Shown here piece after piece: positions 21,155 through 30,831 of a stretch of DNA of 64,000 bases (position 1 is its first letter; each line of letters starts with the position of its first letter). Source of the DNA: Lasiosphaeria ovina (lineage: Eukaryota > Ascomycota > Sordariomycetes > Sordariales > Lasiosphaeriaceae); the NCBI GenBank assembly GCA_033439765.1, contig JAULSN010000001.1:6882001-6946000 (forward strand), read 5' to 3'. The translations under genes and the position numbers were made by a program. The notes beneath the pieces are model-generated. The model did not search any database. It was given only the letters and a program-made list of their open reading frames with translations, and had not been told where the DNA came from.

Positions 21155-23440
21155 CTAGTTGCGCATTGGGGGTAGTTGGCCGACAGGATCATACCTATTT
21201 GCGCGCCACATGTTGAGGACATACTTCCCTTCCTTGCAGTATACAACCCAGTCACCGGCATCTGTGAGATTGTAGGATATACCGGTGACATCAGCTGCGT
21301 TTAGTACGTACTGGTAGACTGGCTCGTAGCTTCCCTCATGGTTCTGGTGCCAAATGTGAACTATTTTGTCATGATCAACCCCCAGAACCTGCCGATTGTC
21401 ATTCGAAAGGTGTACGCAATGAAAGCGCCGGCTCGTCGTGATAGTTTGAGCAAATTGGCTTTGCCCGCCGAGTCTCGTTTCCAGACCTGAACCCCGGCCC
21501 CGTCGCAGTTTACGGGGTAAATCAAGGAAACGTCGAGGTTTCGGGAAGATCTAGAATCGTAACGGTAGGGAACTATTATATGCCCGTTTCATTTGTAGTT
21601 TTCCGCGGCCGAATCCCTGACCCAAATTTCTTCTTCGCAATATCCCCTTGGCATGAGAACTGACCGACTCGGTCCTGATCCGTCGCCAGAAAACTGTAGG
21701 AGGCTAGGGTGACGCCAAATCTCTATATGTACTTTAATAGTCTGAATGTGTAGAAATGTGCTATCAGGGCGTGCCCTCCAAATCCCAATCTTGGACTTAT
21801 AATCCATTGCGGCGAGTGTTTCGTCGGGCGAGAATGCAATGCTGCTTGGCTTGTCGTCGCCAACTTTACAGATCTGCGCAGGCCCCCAAAGACCCTTTTC
21901 TCGTTGTCTCGAGACCAAATCAAAAACCGCCCTGAAAAGGCACCTGCGCTGAGGTGCCGCCCATTGGTAGAAATATCAAAATTGATCAAATTCAATGAAT
22001 GAGACAGTTCTTGAGACTTACTAAACTCCCCCGCTGGGCCTATAGTCCACACTTCAATGACCTCTTCACTGGCAACTGCACAATGGCGCCCGTCGCGAGA
22101 CATTCTTGCACTACGGAACTTGAAGCCGAACCTCAAGACCTGTACCAGTGTGCCTTCCGTAAAGGTGACGACCCATGGGCAGCCAATTATCCAAACAGCC
22201 ACAGACTGATCGCCCTCGCGGATCAAAAGTCGATCGAAATTCGTAGTAAATTGAACATAATCTTCGTTCACATTTAATTTTTGAAAGGAAGGCGTTTCGT
22301 ACGATGGCAATAGTTGAACAGTTGCCTCTCCAGATGAACATGATTCCTTGGGGGAGATTGCGGTCCACTGTGCAGAGTCTAGTAAATTGTACGGAGTCCC
22401 GGGAGTCATTTTTCGAAAGGTGGCTCGACACATTGTAGCTCGATCCCTTGGCGACACGCACAGGTAGCGTGAATTCGGCAGCCATAGGTGGGTTGTGATC
22501 TACTTTAATGCCAGCCTCGGATGGCTGTACCCATGAGTGACTAGAGGCCTCTTGTACGGTTGGCCTCTTACGCGGTGATGCTGCCATCGTCCGCTCGATA
22601 AAGTCGGCTAGTTCTGGTGCTAGTGCCGTGTGGAATGGAAAAGGCGAGCTCTTGATGACGTAGCCAAAGAGGCTTCTCTGCTCCGCAAACGCGTCTCGGC
22701 CGTGGATGAGTCTGTAGGTGATGGCTCCGATAGACCAGATGTCTACGGCTAGCGAAAACGTCTTCTCCTCTTCTTCTTCGGAGTCTACAGTATAGAGGCC
22801 CTTAACTTCCGGGGCCAGGTAGACCTCGGTCCCAACCCTCGTTTGCGCCGAGGAGAATTCGATCCTCTTGCTGATGCCAAAGTCCCCTATCTTCACCCAC
22901 CAGTTTGGGCCGGCATGTACGAGAAGCACGTTCTAACATTAACGCGAGTTATTCGCCTTGTTCGTAGCCTCTGAAGAAGACGTAGATACTTGGGTAGGGA
23001 GAATATGAGCGCTTGAGGCTGACTTACGCCTGGTTTCAAGTCCTGGTGGGCAAAATGATTCTCGTGCACGAACCTGAGTCCTTCTAGGGGCTGATAGATG
23101 ACGACTTTTGACTCCTCGTCTGGAAGAGGAGTTGAGAGGTATGCCCTTAGGTCCCCCAGTGGAAAATATTCCATAGTTACGAAAACTTCGGTCTCCGTCT
23201 CGTACTATCCGAATGACCTCCGGATTTGTATAGACATTTCACCGCGCGGACTTGGCCGGAACCGTGGTCGGAACCGAGGCCAGAAGTATACCCCTCGTGG
23301 TGAACAACGCCGAAAGATCCTCTGCCTAGTTCCTTGGTGCGTCGCCAAACCTGTTGTTCTGCGCGAACACGGCGTTGACCCTTGGCCTCGTCCGAGACAT
23401 AGCAGACCTGGACGACATCTTTCTCGGATATCTTGGTATC
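21155..23440 (-). pseudogene. Ser/Thr kinase-WD40 protein, pseudogene
   Basis: On the minus strand a kinase domain is laid out in order: glycine loop LGRGSFGVV, lysine strand RAVKC, hinge YETETEVFVTMEYFPLGDL, catalytic loop HQDLKPGN, metal site GDFGISK, then YLAPEV. A 95-base intron (22933-23027) splits the catalytic loop in phase. WD-type repeats follow (VAVWIIGC, IEVWTIGP, FLIWSRDN, IGIWRARP, IVHIWHQN) and end at TAG 21155-21157. The gene is broken. A TAG replaces the expected Trp at 23205-23207, about 25 residues are missing before it, and frameshifts are needed near 22400, 21890 and 21450. Fungal kinases joined to repeat domains act in signalling. The role here is unknown. Confidence 0.75.
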
Positions 23441-24827
23441 ATGAGACGAAACTCAAGCGACTTTTTGGTTAGCGCGTGTGACCACTTTTTGGGACCCTTC
23501 CCTCCTGGCTGAACCTCGGCTCAGCCTACTATCAGCTCTCATCAGCCTGGCTCGGCTTTCTGCTCACCCTTTGGCTGAGCAGGCCTTCGAGTTCCCACCT
23601 GGTCCCGTTTCTGGGACGCTGAACACTTTGATCACTCTCAAAGGCTGATTTCTGTACCTCGTAAGTCATAAAAACGTTAATCTAAAAACCACCTTAAGGC
23701 CGCCTTCTCGGACAGGGTCCCAAGTCCTGTCCTGTCCCTTAGACATGAATCCCAGGTTTGGTCCCAGGATTCGGGCTCCGACCCGAGCCTTGCTTAAAGC
23801 CATATGCGAAGCTGTGCCTTGTCTTGAATTCCAACCTCGACTCTGACGCGCGTCTTTTTCTCCTTGCTTTAGATACTTTCTGCCAGCCTCCCTCGCGCAA
23901 CGAGGCGCGCTTTTGAAAGAAGGCGCGAGGCACGACGGTAAACCTAACGAATCCATACCGGGCAGGAAGCGCGCATCACAGCGGCAGGGGCCATACCCTC
24001 GCCGCGCCCTCGCAACGGCACGTACGACTAATTACTACAAAGAGGGAAATGGTTATGAAAACCACCCGACCTACGTGCCGTTCTGGCATGGGACAGAGCA
24101 CCCTCGCGCTCGGCCTCTTTTTGGACCTTCGGCGCGACGGGACCCCTGCAAGCTTGTCCTCAGATGACCATGTATCCAATTCGTATCGCAAGAGCCGGCG
24201 CCGCCGCGACGGATTCAGGCGACGCCTCGGTGTATGCAGGGCCCGGCGAGGGGCCCCGCCGGGCATGCCCCGCCGCTGCCGCCGCTGCTTTGTCGGCGTC
24301 CCGGGTCGGAACCTCAATGGTGTTTCGAGCCGGCGAGGCACCTGCAGCGGCTACCCGTGCTCCTGCTCTTGCCCTCGGTGCACCTGCTCTTCTCCGCGGT
24401 GCTTCTCCGCGTGCCACGTGTGCTCGTCCCCGCAGATGAACGTGGTGCTTCGTCCGATCACGTGACCGGACTTCAGGCTCTTGGCCCGCTGCGGCCACGC
24501 CCGCAACAATAACCGAGTACTCAAAACTGTCCGTGCTCTGCCCCTGATGCCGGTAGTCTCTCGGGTCAATAACACGGGCCAGGTGGCACCCAAGCTGTCT
24601 CTGGTGGTGGCAGCCACAGCAGAGCCTAGATCGTTTTTGGAGCCGAAATCTCTGGAGCGCATAAGGTTTGCCGTAATTCTAGGCTCTAATTCTTGATGGG
24701 GGACCCCGCCGTAAGGGCAGGGTCCAGAACTAGGGTCAGCACCTGAGGGCTGGCCCTCAACAAAATCCCTTACGGATTTCGGTCCCTCAATCATCGTCGT
24801 TTTCCCACCACAAGAGCATCATTAACT
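23441..24827. other. Intergenic with GC-rich island
   Basis: At 23505-23590 there are several CAGCCTGGCTC-like words. 24170-24480 is very GC-rich and open in several frames on both strands, but no domain is visible. A 9-base inverted repeat CCGTAAGGG (24709-24717) / CCCTTACGG (24767-24775) lies just upstream of the Fic gene. Confidence 0.4.
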
Positions 24828-26004
24828 ATGCTGTTGCACACCATGGCGAGCGGGCTCTGGCGGACTGCCGCGAGCACCAAACTTCTTGTTAGGGATTTCG
24901 GCATAGCCTCACCCAGCGATCAACGCCGGAAGAGACTTCTGGAGATTTACGCGCCATTCGCCAAGCTCGAGAAGAATAGCCCCGAGTACAATGCCCTCGC
25001 GTACTCAGGGAAAGTTTGGGAGGACTACCATCACCCAGGCGATAGCGCCAAGCAAGGATACGAGAAGCTACACCAAGTACAACCCATTTCTTCTGGCAAT
25101 TGCCACGCCCCCCCCCGCGCCGCTTCCCCCTTTACTGATCAAGTCTTTGCAGAAACACACTGAGATTCTTGCCGAGATCGACAGCCTAAAGAAGTCTATG
25201 GAGCTTCCGGTTTGCTCCATCGCCAAGTCACTTGTCACTGAATATGCACATCAATCGGTGCAGATTGAAAACAACCGCCTAAAGCTTGGGGACAGCATCA
25301 AGATCTACGACTTCTTGTCCACGAGCTTTTTCAAGCAGTTCGACCTATCAACTATGTCGTCTCAGCGTATCTATGAGATCGACATCCCTGACGTCACGTT
25401 TCTCCTGCCAGCTGCCGACACAAGCCAGACCAGGGAACTTGCAAACCACATTGTGGCGTCACAATGGGTTGCCGAGACTGCATGTTAACATCTTGGCACC
25501 CCTGGTCTAAGCGAAGACGACATTCGATACCTTTCTGCCGTATCTATCAAAGGTACCGACTCGGAGGCTATCTATACACGAAGTTGGGGAGCGAGGGTTC
25601 CCTTGGGTGGATATCGTTCCACCCCTATTTCCGTCAGAAGCAACCCGCTAGCTATTTTCCCATACCACGATGAAGTGCCAGCCTTGATGCGGCGGTTTTT
25701 CGAGTGGCGCGACAAAACTCACAACGCAAAGTGTCTCCACCCGCTCATCGTTGCCTGCCAGTCGATGGTTTACTTCGTCTCGATCCACCCTTTCCCGGAT
25801 GGGAACGGCAGAGTCTCTCGCATGCTGATGCATGATTATCTGGTTCGCCAAGGTTACCTGCCTGTGGTCATGCAGAATTTTGACCGACAAGGCTATTTGC
25901 GAATGATCAGGGAAGCAGCGGAAGGTAAACCAGACAACTTGGTAGAAACAGTCATCACCACACAACTGGAGGAGATGCAGACGTTCAAGATGCGTGAGCT
26001 ATAG
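24828..26004 (+). pseudogene. Fic-domain AMP-transferase with one nonsense codon
   Basis: Exon 1 (24828-25076) and exon 2 (from 25153) join in phase. The Fic core motif HPFPDGNGRVSR at 25786-25821 fits HPFx(D/E)GNGRxxR, which transfers AMP from ATP to hydroxyl side chains. Upstream, SVQIEN fits the class II inhibitory pattern (S/T)xxxE(G/N), whose Glu blocks ATP binding. Both catalytic and control parts are therefore present. One TAA at 25486-25488 interrupts a frame that is open on both sides to the stop at 26004. CAA to TAA would explain it. No credible intron removes it. Without that codon the product is about 367 residues. Only the nonsense codon argues against a working gene. Confidence 0.8.
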
Positions 26005-26094
26005 AAGATGCTTGCGGGTCACTGAAGAAAGGACAGAGACGGGCCTCATCTGTAGACAGGTCATTCAAACAGAGCAAATTCCATCTCAGCTAGG

Positions 26095-26400
26095 ATGCCC
26101 GCCATATCGATTGTTATCAAACATCTGCGCCCGTTCGATGCTGTAGACCTTGGCCGACTGGTACTGAGCATCCAAGGGCCGCAGCAAGACTTCTACGAGC
26201 CCAAATCGCTGCCCAAGCAGGTCTCGGTCCAGCGCCTTGAGAATTTCAGTGAGCTGCTCAACCAGGTTAAGGGGTTCAAGTTGCATGGATTTCTTTCAGC
26301 AACCCTGAATGACATGCGGCAAGAGCAGCTCCCCGGAGACGAGGGGCGGGTTTATGAGAGCTTTGAAGCAGATGGCCAAGTGCTAGTGTACTTGGAGTGA
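26095..26400 (+). CDS. Uncharacterised 101-residue protein
   Basis: An ATG-initiated intact frame begins 90 bases after the Fic stop and on the same strand (MPAISIVIKHLRPFDAVDLG... ending GQVLVYLE). It has no signal peptide or membrane helix. The alternating hydrophobic pattern at both ends suggests a small alpha/beta fold. I do not recognise the family. Its place between Fic and CHAT genes suggests it belongs to the same cluster. It could also be the last exon of a longer gene, since CTCAGCTAG just before the ATG could serve as an acceptor. Confidence 0.5.
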   Translation: MPAISIVIKHLRPFDAVDLGRLVLSIQGPQQDFYEPKSLPKQVSVQRLENFSELLNQVKGFKLHGFLSATLNDMRQEQLPGDEGRVYESFEADGQVLVYLE

Positions 26401-26565
26401 AACAACCGATTACTTACGTGTCTGGGCAGTTAAGGTATTCGTGATAATGGAGTCAGGCTGTGTGGCTCAATCTTCAACTAGTATATCTAAATAACTCTCC
26501 CAAGTACTCAGCTACCTAGTTCTAGGTACTTACCTTTATTCGTGCAGGGTTGACTGTCACGGCCT

Positions 26566-28680
26566 TCAAACCCCAAAATTAACATAAGGGACCCAAAAGA
26601 ACTTGTCCATAGTTTTCATTCGACCTTTAAGATCTCCGGAATCACCATTTGAATCCCTGGCGTCCCTGAGTTTTGCGGTTTTACCTTTGGACGACTCGCC
26701 ATTCTCAACTCGGCTGTTTGACGCCTCCAGCCGAAGGCCACTCAAGGCCGAGTGCAGCGCTTGACATACTGCCTTGCCCGTGATACCAGTCTCCCCAAGA
26801 GACTTATAAACCGCCTCTGCCACACCAACACAGTGCAGGTCCGAAACTTGGGAGAGACTTCCAATCACATGCCTGAAGCCCGACAGCTAATACACGACGA
26901 TGAGATGCATTCCTTCGTCGGCGAGCTGTTCCTCCTCGATGGCACTAGTTGAGCAAGCTGAGAGATAGGCCAAGAACGGTTTGTGCATGAACACCCTGAA
27001 ATCCTTTTCCAGTCGGTCGACGGTAAGCGGCCGTTGAACCCAGTCGTGTAGACACAGACAACTGGCCAATGGATCGAGTGGGTCTGGCAGTACGTGGCCA
27101 GCGAAGTGAAGGATCTTGCTGCGGAAAAAAGTGATCTCGGATGTCCGAATACTTTGGCAGTGACTGGACCACTGCGCGGAGGTTGAGAACCTCGCAGAGC
27201 TCCTTGACCTTGTCCACTTCGGTGTGGGCAAACGGAAGAGACCCTAGGCCGTTGGTACTGGCCATTGAAACGAGTAGTACTCTATCAGACTCCTGATCAT
27301 CTCCAAACTTGACACAAGGTTTGCGCCTGCCGTACATCAGAGACTTTGACCGAGGAACCGTAGGTCGACATGACCCTGTCCATGACCGTCTCAACTGAGC
27401 CTGGGATGTGGACGCCTGCGGCATGCATGGGTAAGGAGCCCATGACGCCTGGGAATATCCAGAACACTCTCGGCAGGTTGGGATCATTTCCGTCCACTGC
27501 TGCCTCAAATCCCAGCCTCTCAAGCACAGGCCGCGCAGCACAGCACCACAACCAGTCCAATACACGAGGGATTCGAGACTGGCGTACCAGGTCTCGGCTG
27601 TTGCGTTTGATTTCTTTCAGAGTGAGCTGGTCCAGCCGCAAGACCGAGACCCCGAAGGATCAATGACAAATGCATCGCACCGATATATCGTCGCATTCAA
27701 GACAACTATTGGCGCTTCTTGAGCCTCTGCGATCAACTCATCGAGGCTGTGGAGCTGAAGGAAGCTGTGGAATTCCGGACTTGCTTGATTCTGGGGAGGA
27801 TGATAGATTTCAGAGAGTGGCGGACTGTCTGCTCTCTCACAAGTTGAGACTTCCAGCGGCGCCTGGTGGTGGTTGTAGCCGGAAACGAACAACACCCAAG
27901 CAAAGTGTCAAGGACGTCTCTCTTGTCGGCGTACTCCTCCAGGCAAGCGCAGTAAGTCGCCACAAAGCTATCAAGGTCAGATAGCAGATCGTTCGTGACA
28001 CTGCGGCCAGACTCATAGAGGTTGAGCGCATGGTAGGGGCCCTTTCCCGCCTGCAAAGCCGCCGCCGCCGCCTCGGCCGCTATGCCTTGGAATCTGCCGA
28101 GCATTCTCGCACGAACCGAGTCTGACTGTGACGGTAAGACCACAAAATGGAGAAGCTCGACGGCCTCCTCTAAGAGGCTGCTACATGCTGTCCAGTCATC
28201 CTTGATTGCGAGTAGAGAAGCAGTTTGGTGAGCCAAGAGGACACGGGTTTCGGCCCTGCTGCTCAGGCCGATCATTATGGCTCCTCGGCTGGGATGCACC
28301 TCTGGGGTGGCTTGCACCATGCGCTCCGTGGCTTTCACCACGAGGTCCATCTCCAGCCCGCGGACTTGGTCGGTGCAGACAAATCGAGTTTCGATTATGG
28401 CCTCGTAGCTGTTCAATAGATTCGCCAAGTATGGTTGGTCATCGGCCATTTCCCGCCCAAGGCGATGCAGGATTTCGGCAGCTTCCTCAAAATGCTCGAC
28501 CGCCATGGTCTCGTTGTAGAGTTGAAAAAGATCGTTCGCTTTGACGAAATGAGTGACCAAATCCGGGGCCATTTTCGCGGGGACCTCCTCAGCTGGGACT
28601 TCGGGGCGTTGCAAATATTCCACAGTGGCGGGGGTTCTTGATGCCACATGGTGGCACCTGAGCGGCGTCCAAGGCATCAT
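26566..28680 (-). pseudogene. TPR-CHAT (caspase-like) protein, pseudogene
   Basis: From ATG 28680 the minus strand encodes helical TPR-like repeats (HFEEAAEILHRLG, CSSLLEEAVELLHF, ALNLYESGRSVTND). A CHAT domain of the caspase-HetF clan follows: FPGVMGSLPMHAAG, then ILHFAGHV with the catalytic His, then LSACSTS with the catalytic Cys, then LSGFRHVIGSL. CHAT domains are cysteine-protease-like, and fungal TPR-CHAT proteins are suspected cell-death factors. Reading the protein needs frame changes near 27890, 27640, 27320 and 27140. A TAG at 26887-26889 stands where related proteins have Gln. The gene is clearly decayed, though the dyad is intact. Confidence 0.75.
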
Positions 28681-29300
28681 ATCTGATTCTGTAGCCCGGT
28701 ATTTGTAAAGAGAGCGTTTGGTGGGCCTCTCGGTCGAGATGATAATCGTTCCAAGAGGACTGGACCCAGCTAACGATTCGGGGCGAAAAGAGAAATCTGC
28801 TGAAGCACCTAAGCAGGGCGCTGAACAACACCAATCAAATGGATGCCCGCCTCGCGTTTGTGGCAATGTAAGGCCATGATCGAACAACCCAGCGCTGGCA
28901 GTGGGCAAACGCGGCACAAAACGGGCTTTTAAGCCAACCTTCCCCTTTGGGTATTAGATTTTGGCCTACCAATCGGTTGCCAAAATAAAAGAGACTCCAA
29001 ATTGCACGCGGAGGTCACCTGTTGCAGCCACTAACAGCCACTAATAAATATTTAACAATTATTTCAATTCCACAGCATTCGGCTCATCCACCACACACCA
29101 TACTAGTAAATACGGGAATGGCTGTACGCTAGCAACACCACCACACGCCTAGAATGATGGAGGAAGAATTCAAAGCGTTGGTAGCTGAAGGATGATGTCG
29201 ATTCAAACAGGTAACGATTAATAATGTGTTAGCCGGCGAGGGTCAGAAGACGGGTTGGTAGGGTGATAGTACAAAGAGGGACTTGGAAAGGCTAGTAAAT
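28681..29300. other. Intergenic, no gene seen
   Basis: This is the 5' flank of the CHAT pseudogene. 28980-29100 is AT-rich. The open frame of the CHAT gene extends upstream to 28917 but has only a GTG there, so ATG 28680 is the preferred start. Confidence 0.35.
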
Positions 29301-29321
29301 CTTGCCTGCAAATAAGTACCT

Positions 29322-29546
29322 GTGAAGTACGCAGTCTCTTTGATTTTGGCAACCGCCTGCCTACCTACAGCTCGCGGCGACGTCAGCGAGGCCCAGGCTA
29401 GGCTTGGCCTTGTTGGCTTGGTGGGAAGCTACTTCGAGGGTGAGGCGGCTCAGCGTCCGGTCCAACATATCGAGGATATATTCGGCGAGAAGAGTGGTTT
29501 AGTGGAGAAAAAAGCAAGTATTTTCAAGACGCCATTGGGAGGATAG
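29322..29546 (+). pseudogene. Small secreted-protein-like ORF lacking ATG
   Basis: The frame starts with GTG, not ATG, at 29322. It then encodes KYAVSLILATACLPTARG, a good secretion signal with an Ala-rich core and an ARG cleavage region, then a 55-residue mature part without cysteines that ends FKTPLGG. It looks like a secreted protein whose start codon has changed from ATG to GTG, or whose first exon lies elsewhere. The family is unknown. Confidence 0.35.
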
Positions 29547-29615
29547 GTTATTGGTGTTGGGAGCGCCTAAGCTGCGAGCAGCTCTCGTTTGCCTAGTCTA
29601 GCAGCTTCAACAATT

Positions 29616-29850
29616 AACTTTCAGTGCGTCTCCTCCGACTGTTAAAACGTCCCCGGCTAATGTAGGTACATCGGCGCCCAAGCGTTACAGCTCACCGCCC
29701 AGGAAAATACCATATTTTACTGCCAAAATTACCGCATTCGCTGGCTGCACCGCTCCAACCGTTGGCAACGCAATTGTACCGCAATTGCACCTTGCCGCCG
29801 TCGCCAACGTCAACATACTTCCAAATGCGGTAATTGAACCTCAGGGCCGT
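29616..29850 (+). mobile_element. Terminal fragment of TIR element (copy 1)
   Basis: This stretch is a diverged copy, in inverted orientation, of the right end of the element at 57342-58454. Shared blocks include CTGTTAAAACGTCC, TACAGCTCACCGCCCA, AAAATACCA.ATTTTAC, CATTCGCTGGCTGC, CAATTGCACCT.GCCGCCG and TCGCCAACGTCAACA. Only one end was found here, so this is a partial copy. Confidence 0.7.
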
Positions 29851-29879
29851 AGATTCGGTCATAGATTTCCTTCCCAAGA

Positions 29880-30290
29880 GCAAGCAAGGCACTCACCACT
29901 CTTTGTACTATGGTCCCTCTTATAATAGAACTCCCCTCAGTCTTCTTCAGCACCTTCCGTTGCCCCCGGAAGACCCTGACTGCAGGGCAGAGTCCCCTGC
30001 ATCCTACGAGGTAGACTGCTGAGCAGAGTCCTCACAGTCTAAGTGGCAGGCCTATAGCAGAGTCCTACAGACCTATTGCAGTCAGCCTGCTTCCCTCAGT
30101 GCCTTACACAAGCCACTGTTATACTGGACTGTAGGGCCCAGTTCCCTATAGTCTACCCTACACTTGGTCGACCTACCCTGCACTTGGCTCCCGCCTTCGC
30201 TACAGCTTCCGCTCCGCCAGCTACAGTACCGAGCCCACTGTAGCACCCTGTACAGGTGCTCTCTTACAGGCCTGTTAGGCACGCAGTTTA
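29880..30290 (+). repeat. Degenerate CAGAGTCC-rich repeat region
   Basis: The words GCAGAGTCC and close variants recur (about 29988, 30017, 30057), with many CTGCAG/CTACAG/CTATAG words around them. This gives a low-complexity, weakly repetitive tract. It follows the TIR fragment and may be part of the same mobile DNA. Confidence 0.4.
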
Positions 30291-30831
30291 ACAGTAGGAG
30301 AAAGGCTAAGAAAGCGAGCGCGCCGAAGCGAGGGAAATGCCCAACCGTACGAGAACCAGCTAGCCTTAGTATAGGGGAAATAAGTCTTTAGCAAATTACC
30401 TGAGTTACCAAAATGCTTGTCTGCGCACCTTAATTCACTGGGAAGCCCCGAAGAAGCTTGGCGTGTAGTCAGGGTAGCCAAGGTACATATGGAGACGGAG
30501 TCCCCTGGTGAAGATCCGGAGTTTGGGCAGGTAGGCCGCACCCTAGCTTCGGCCATACGTCGTCTCGTGTGGCTGGATCATGAAGAGGAAGGCACCAACG
30601 GCTTTGACCCCAATCTCCGAGTCAGTCAAAATCTCCGAGCCAAGAAACCACGTGACCGCTCCTGCCTAGTTTGATGCAGCCGCACCTGCACCGGTGCTCT
30701 CACACTCCAATGAGGGTGGCTTCTCACTGGGCACACCCCTCATTTATCAGCAATTGCAGTTGACTCGGCCAGCAAAGACCAAAGACCCATTGATACCACG
30801 GTTACTCTTTCCGTTGCCCCAATTCCGAAGA

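Noticed and set aside
24049..24498. GC-rich overlapping ORFs upstream of the Fic gene
   Set aside because: Several frames on both strands are open together, which GC-richness alone explains. The translations are Arg/Ala/Cys-biased and unlike any family.
25464..25530. An intron that would remove the Fic TAA codon
   Set aside because: Candidate GT..AG pairs around the stop are only about 28 or 44 bases apart with poor donor sequence, and would delete similarity that continues across the site.
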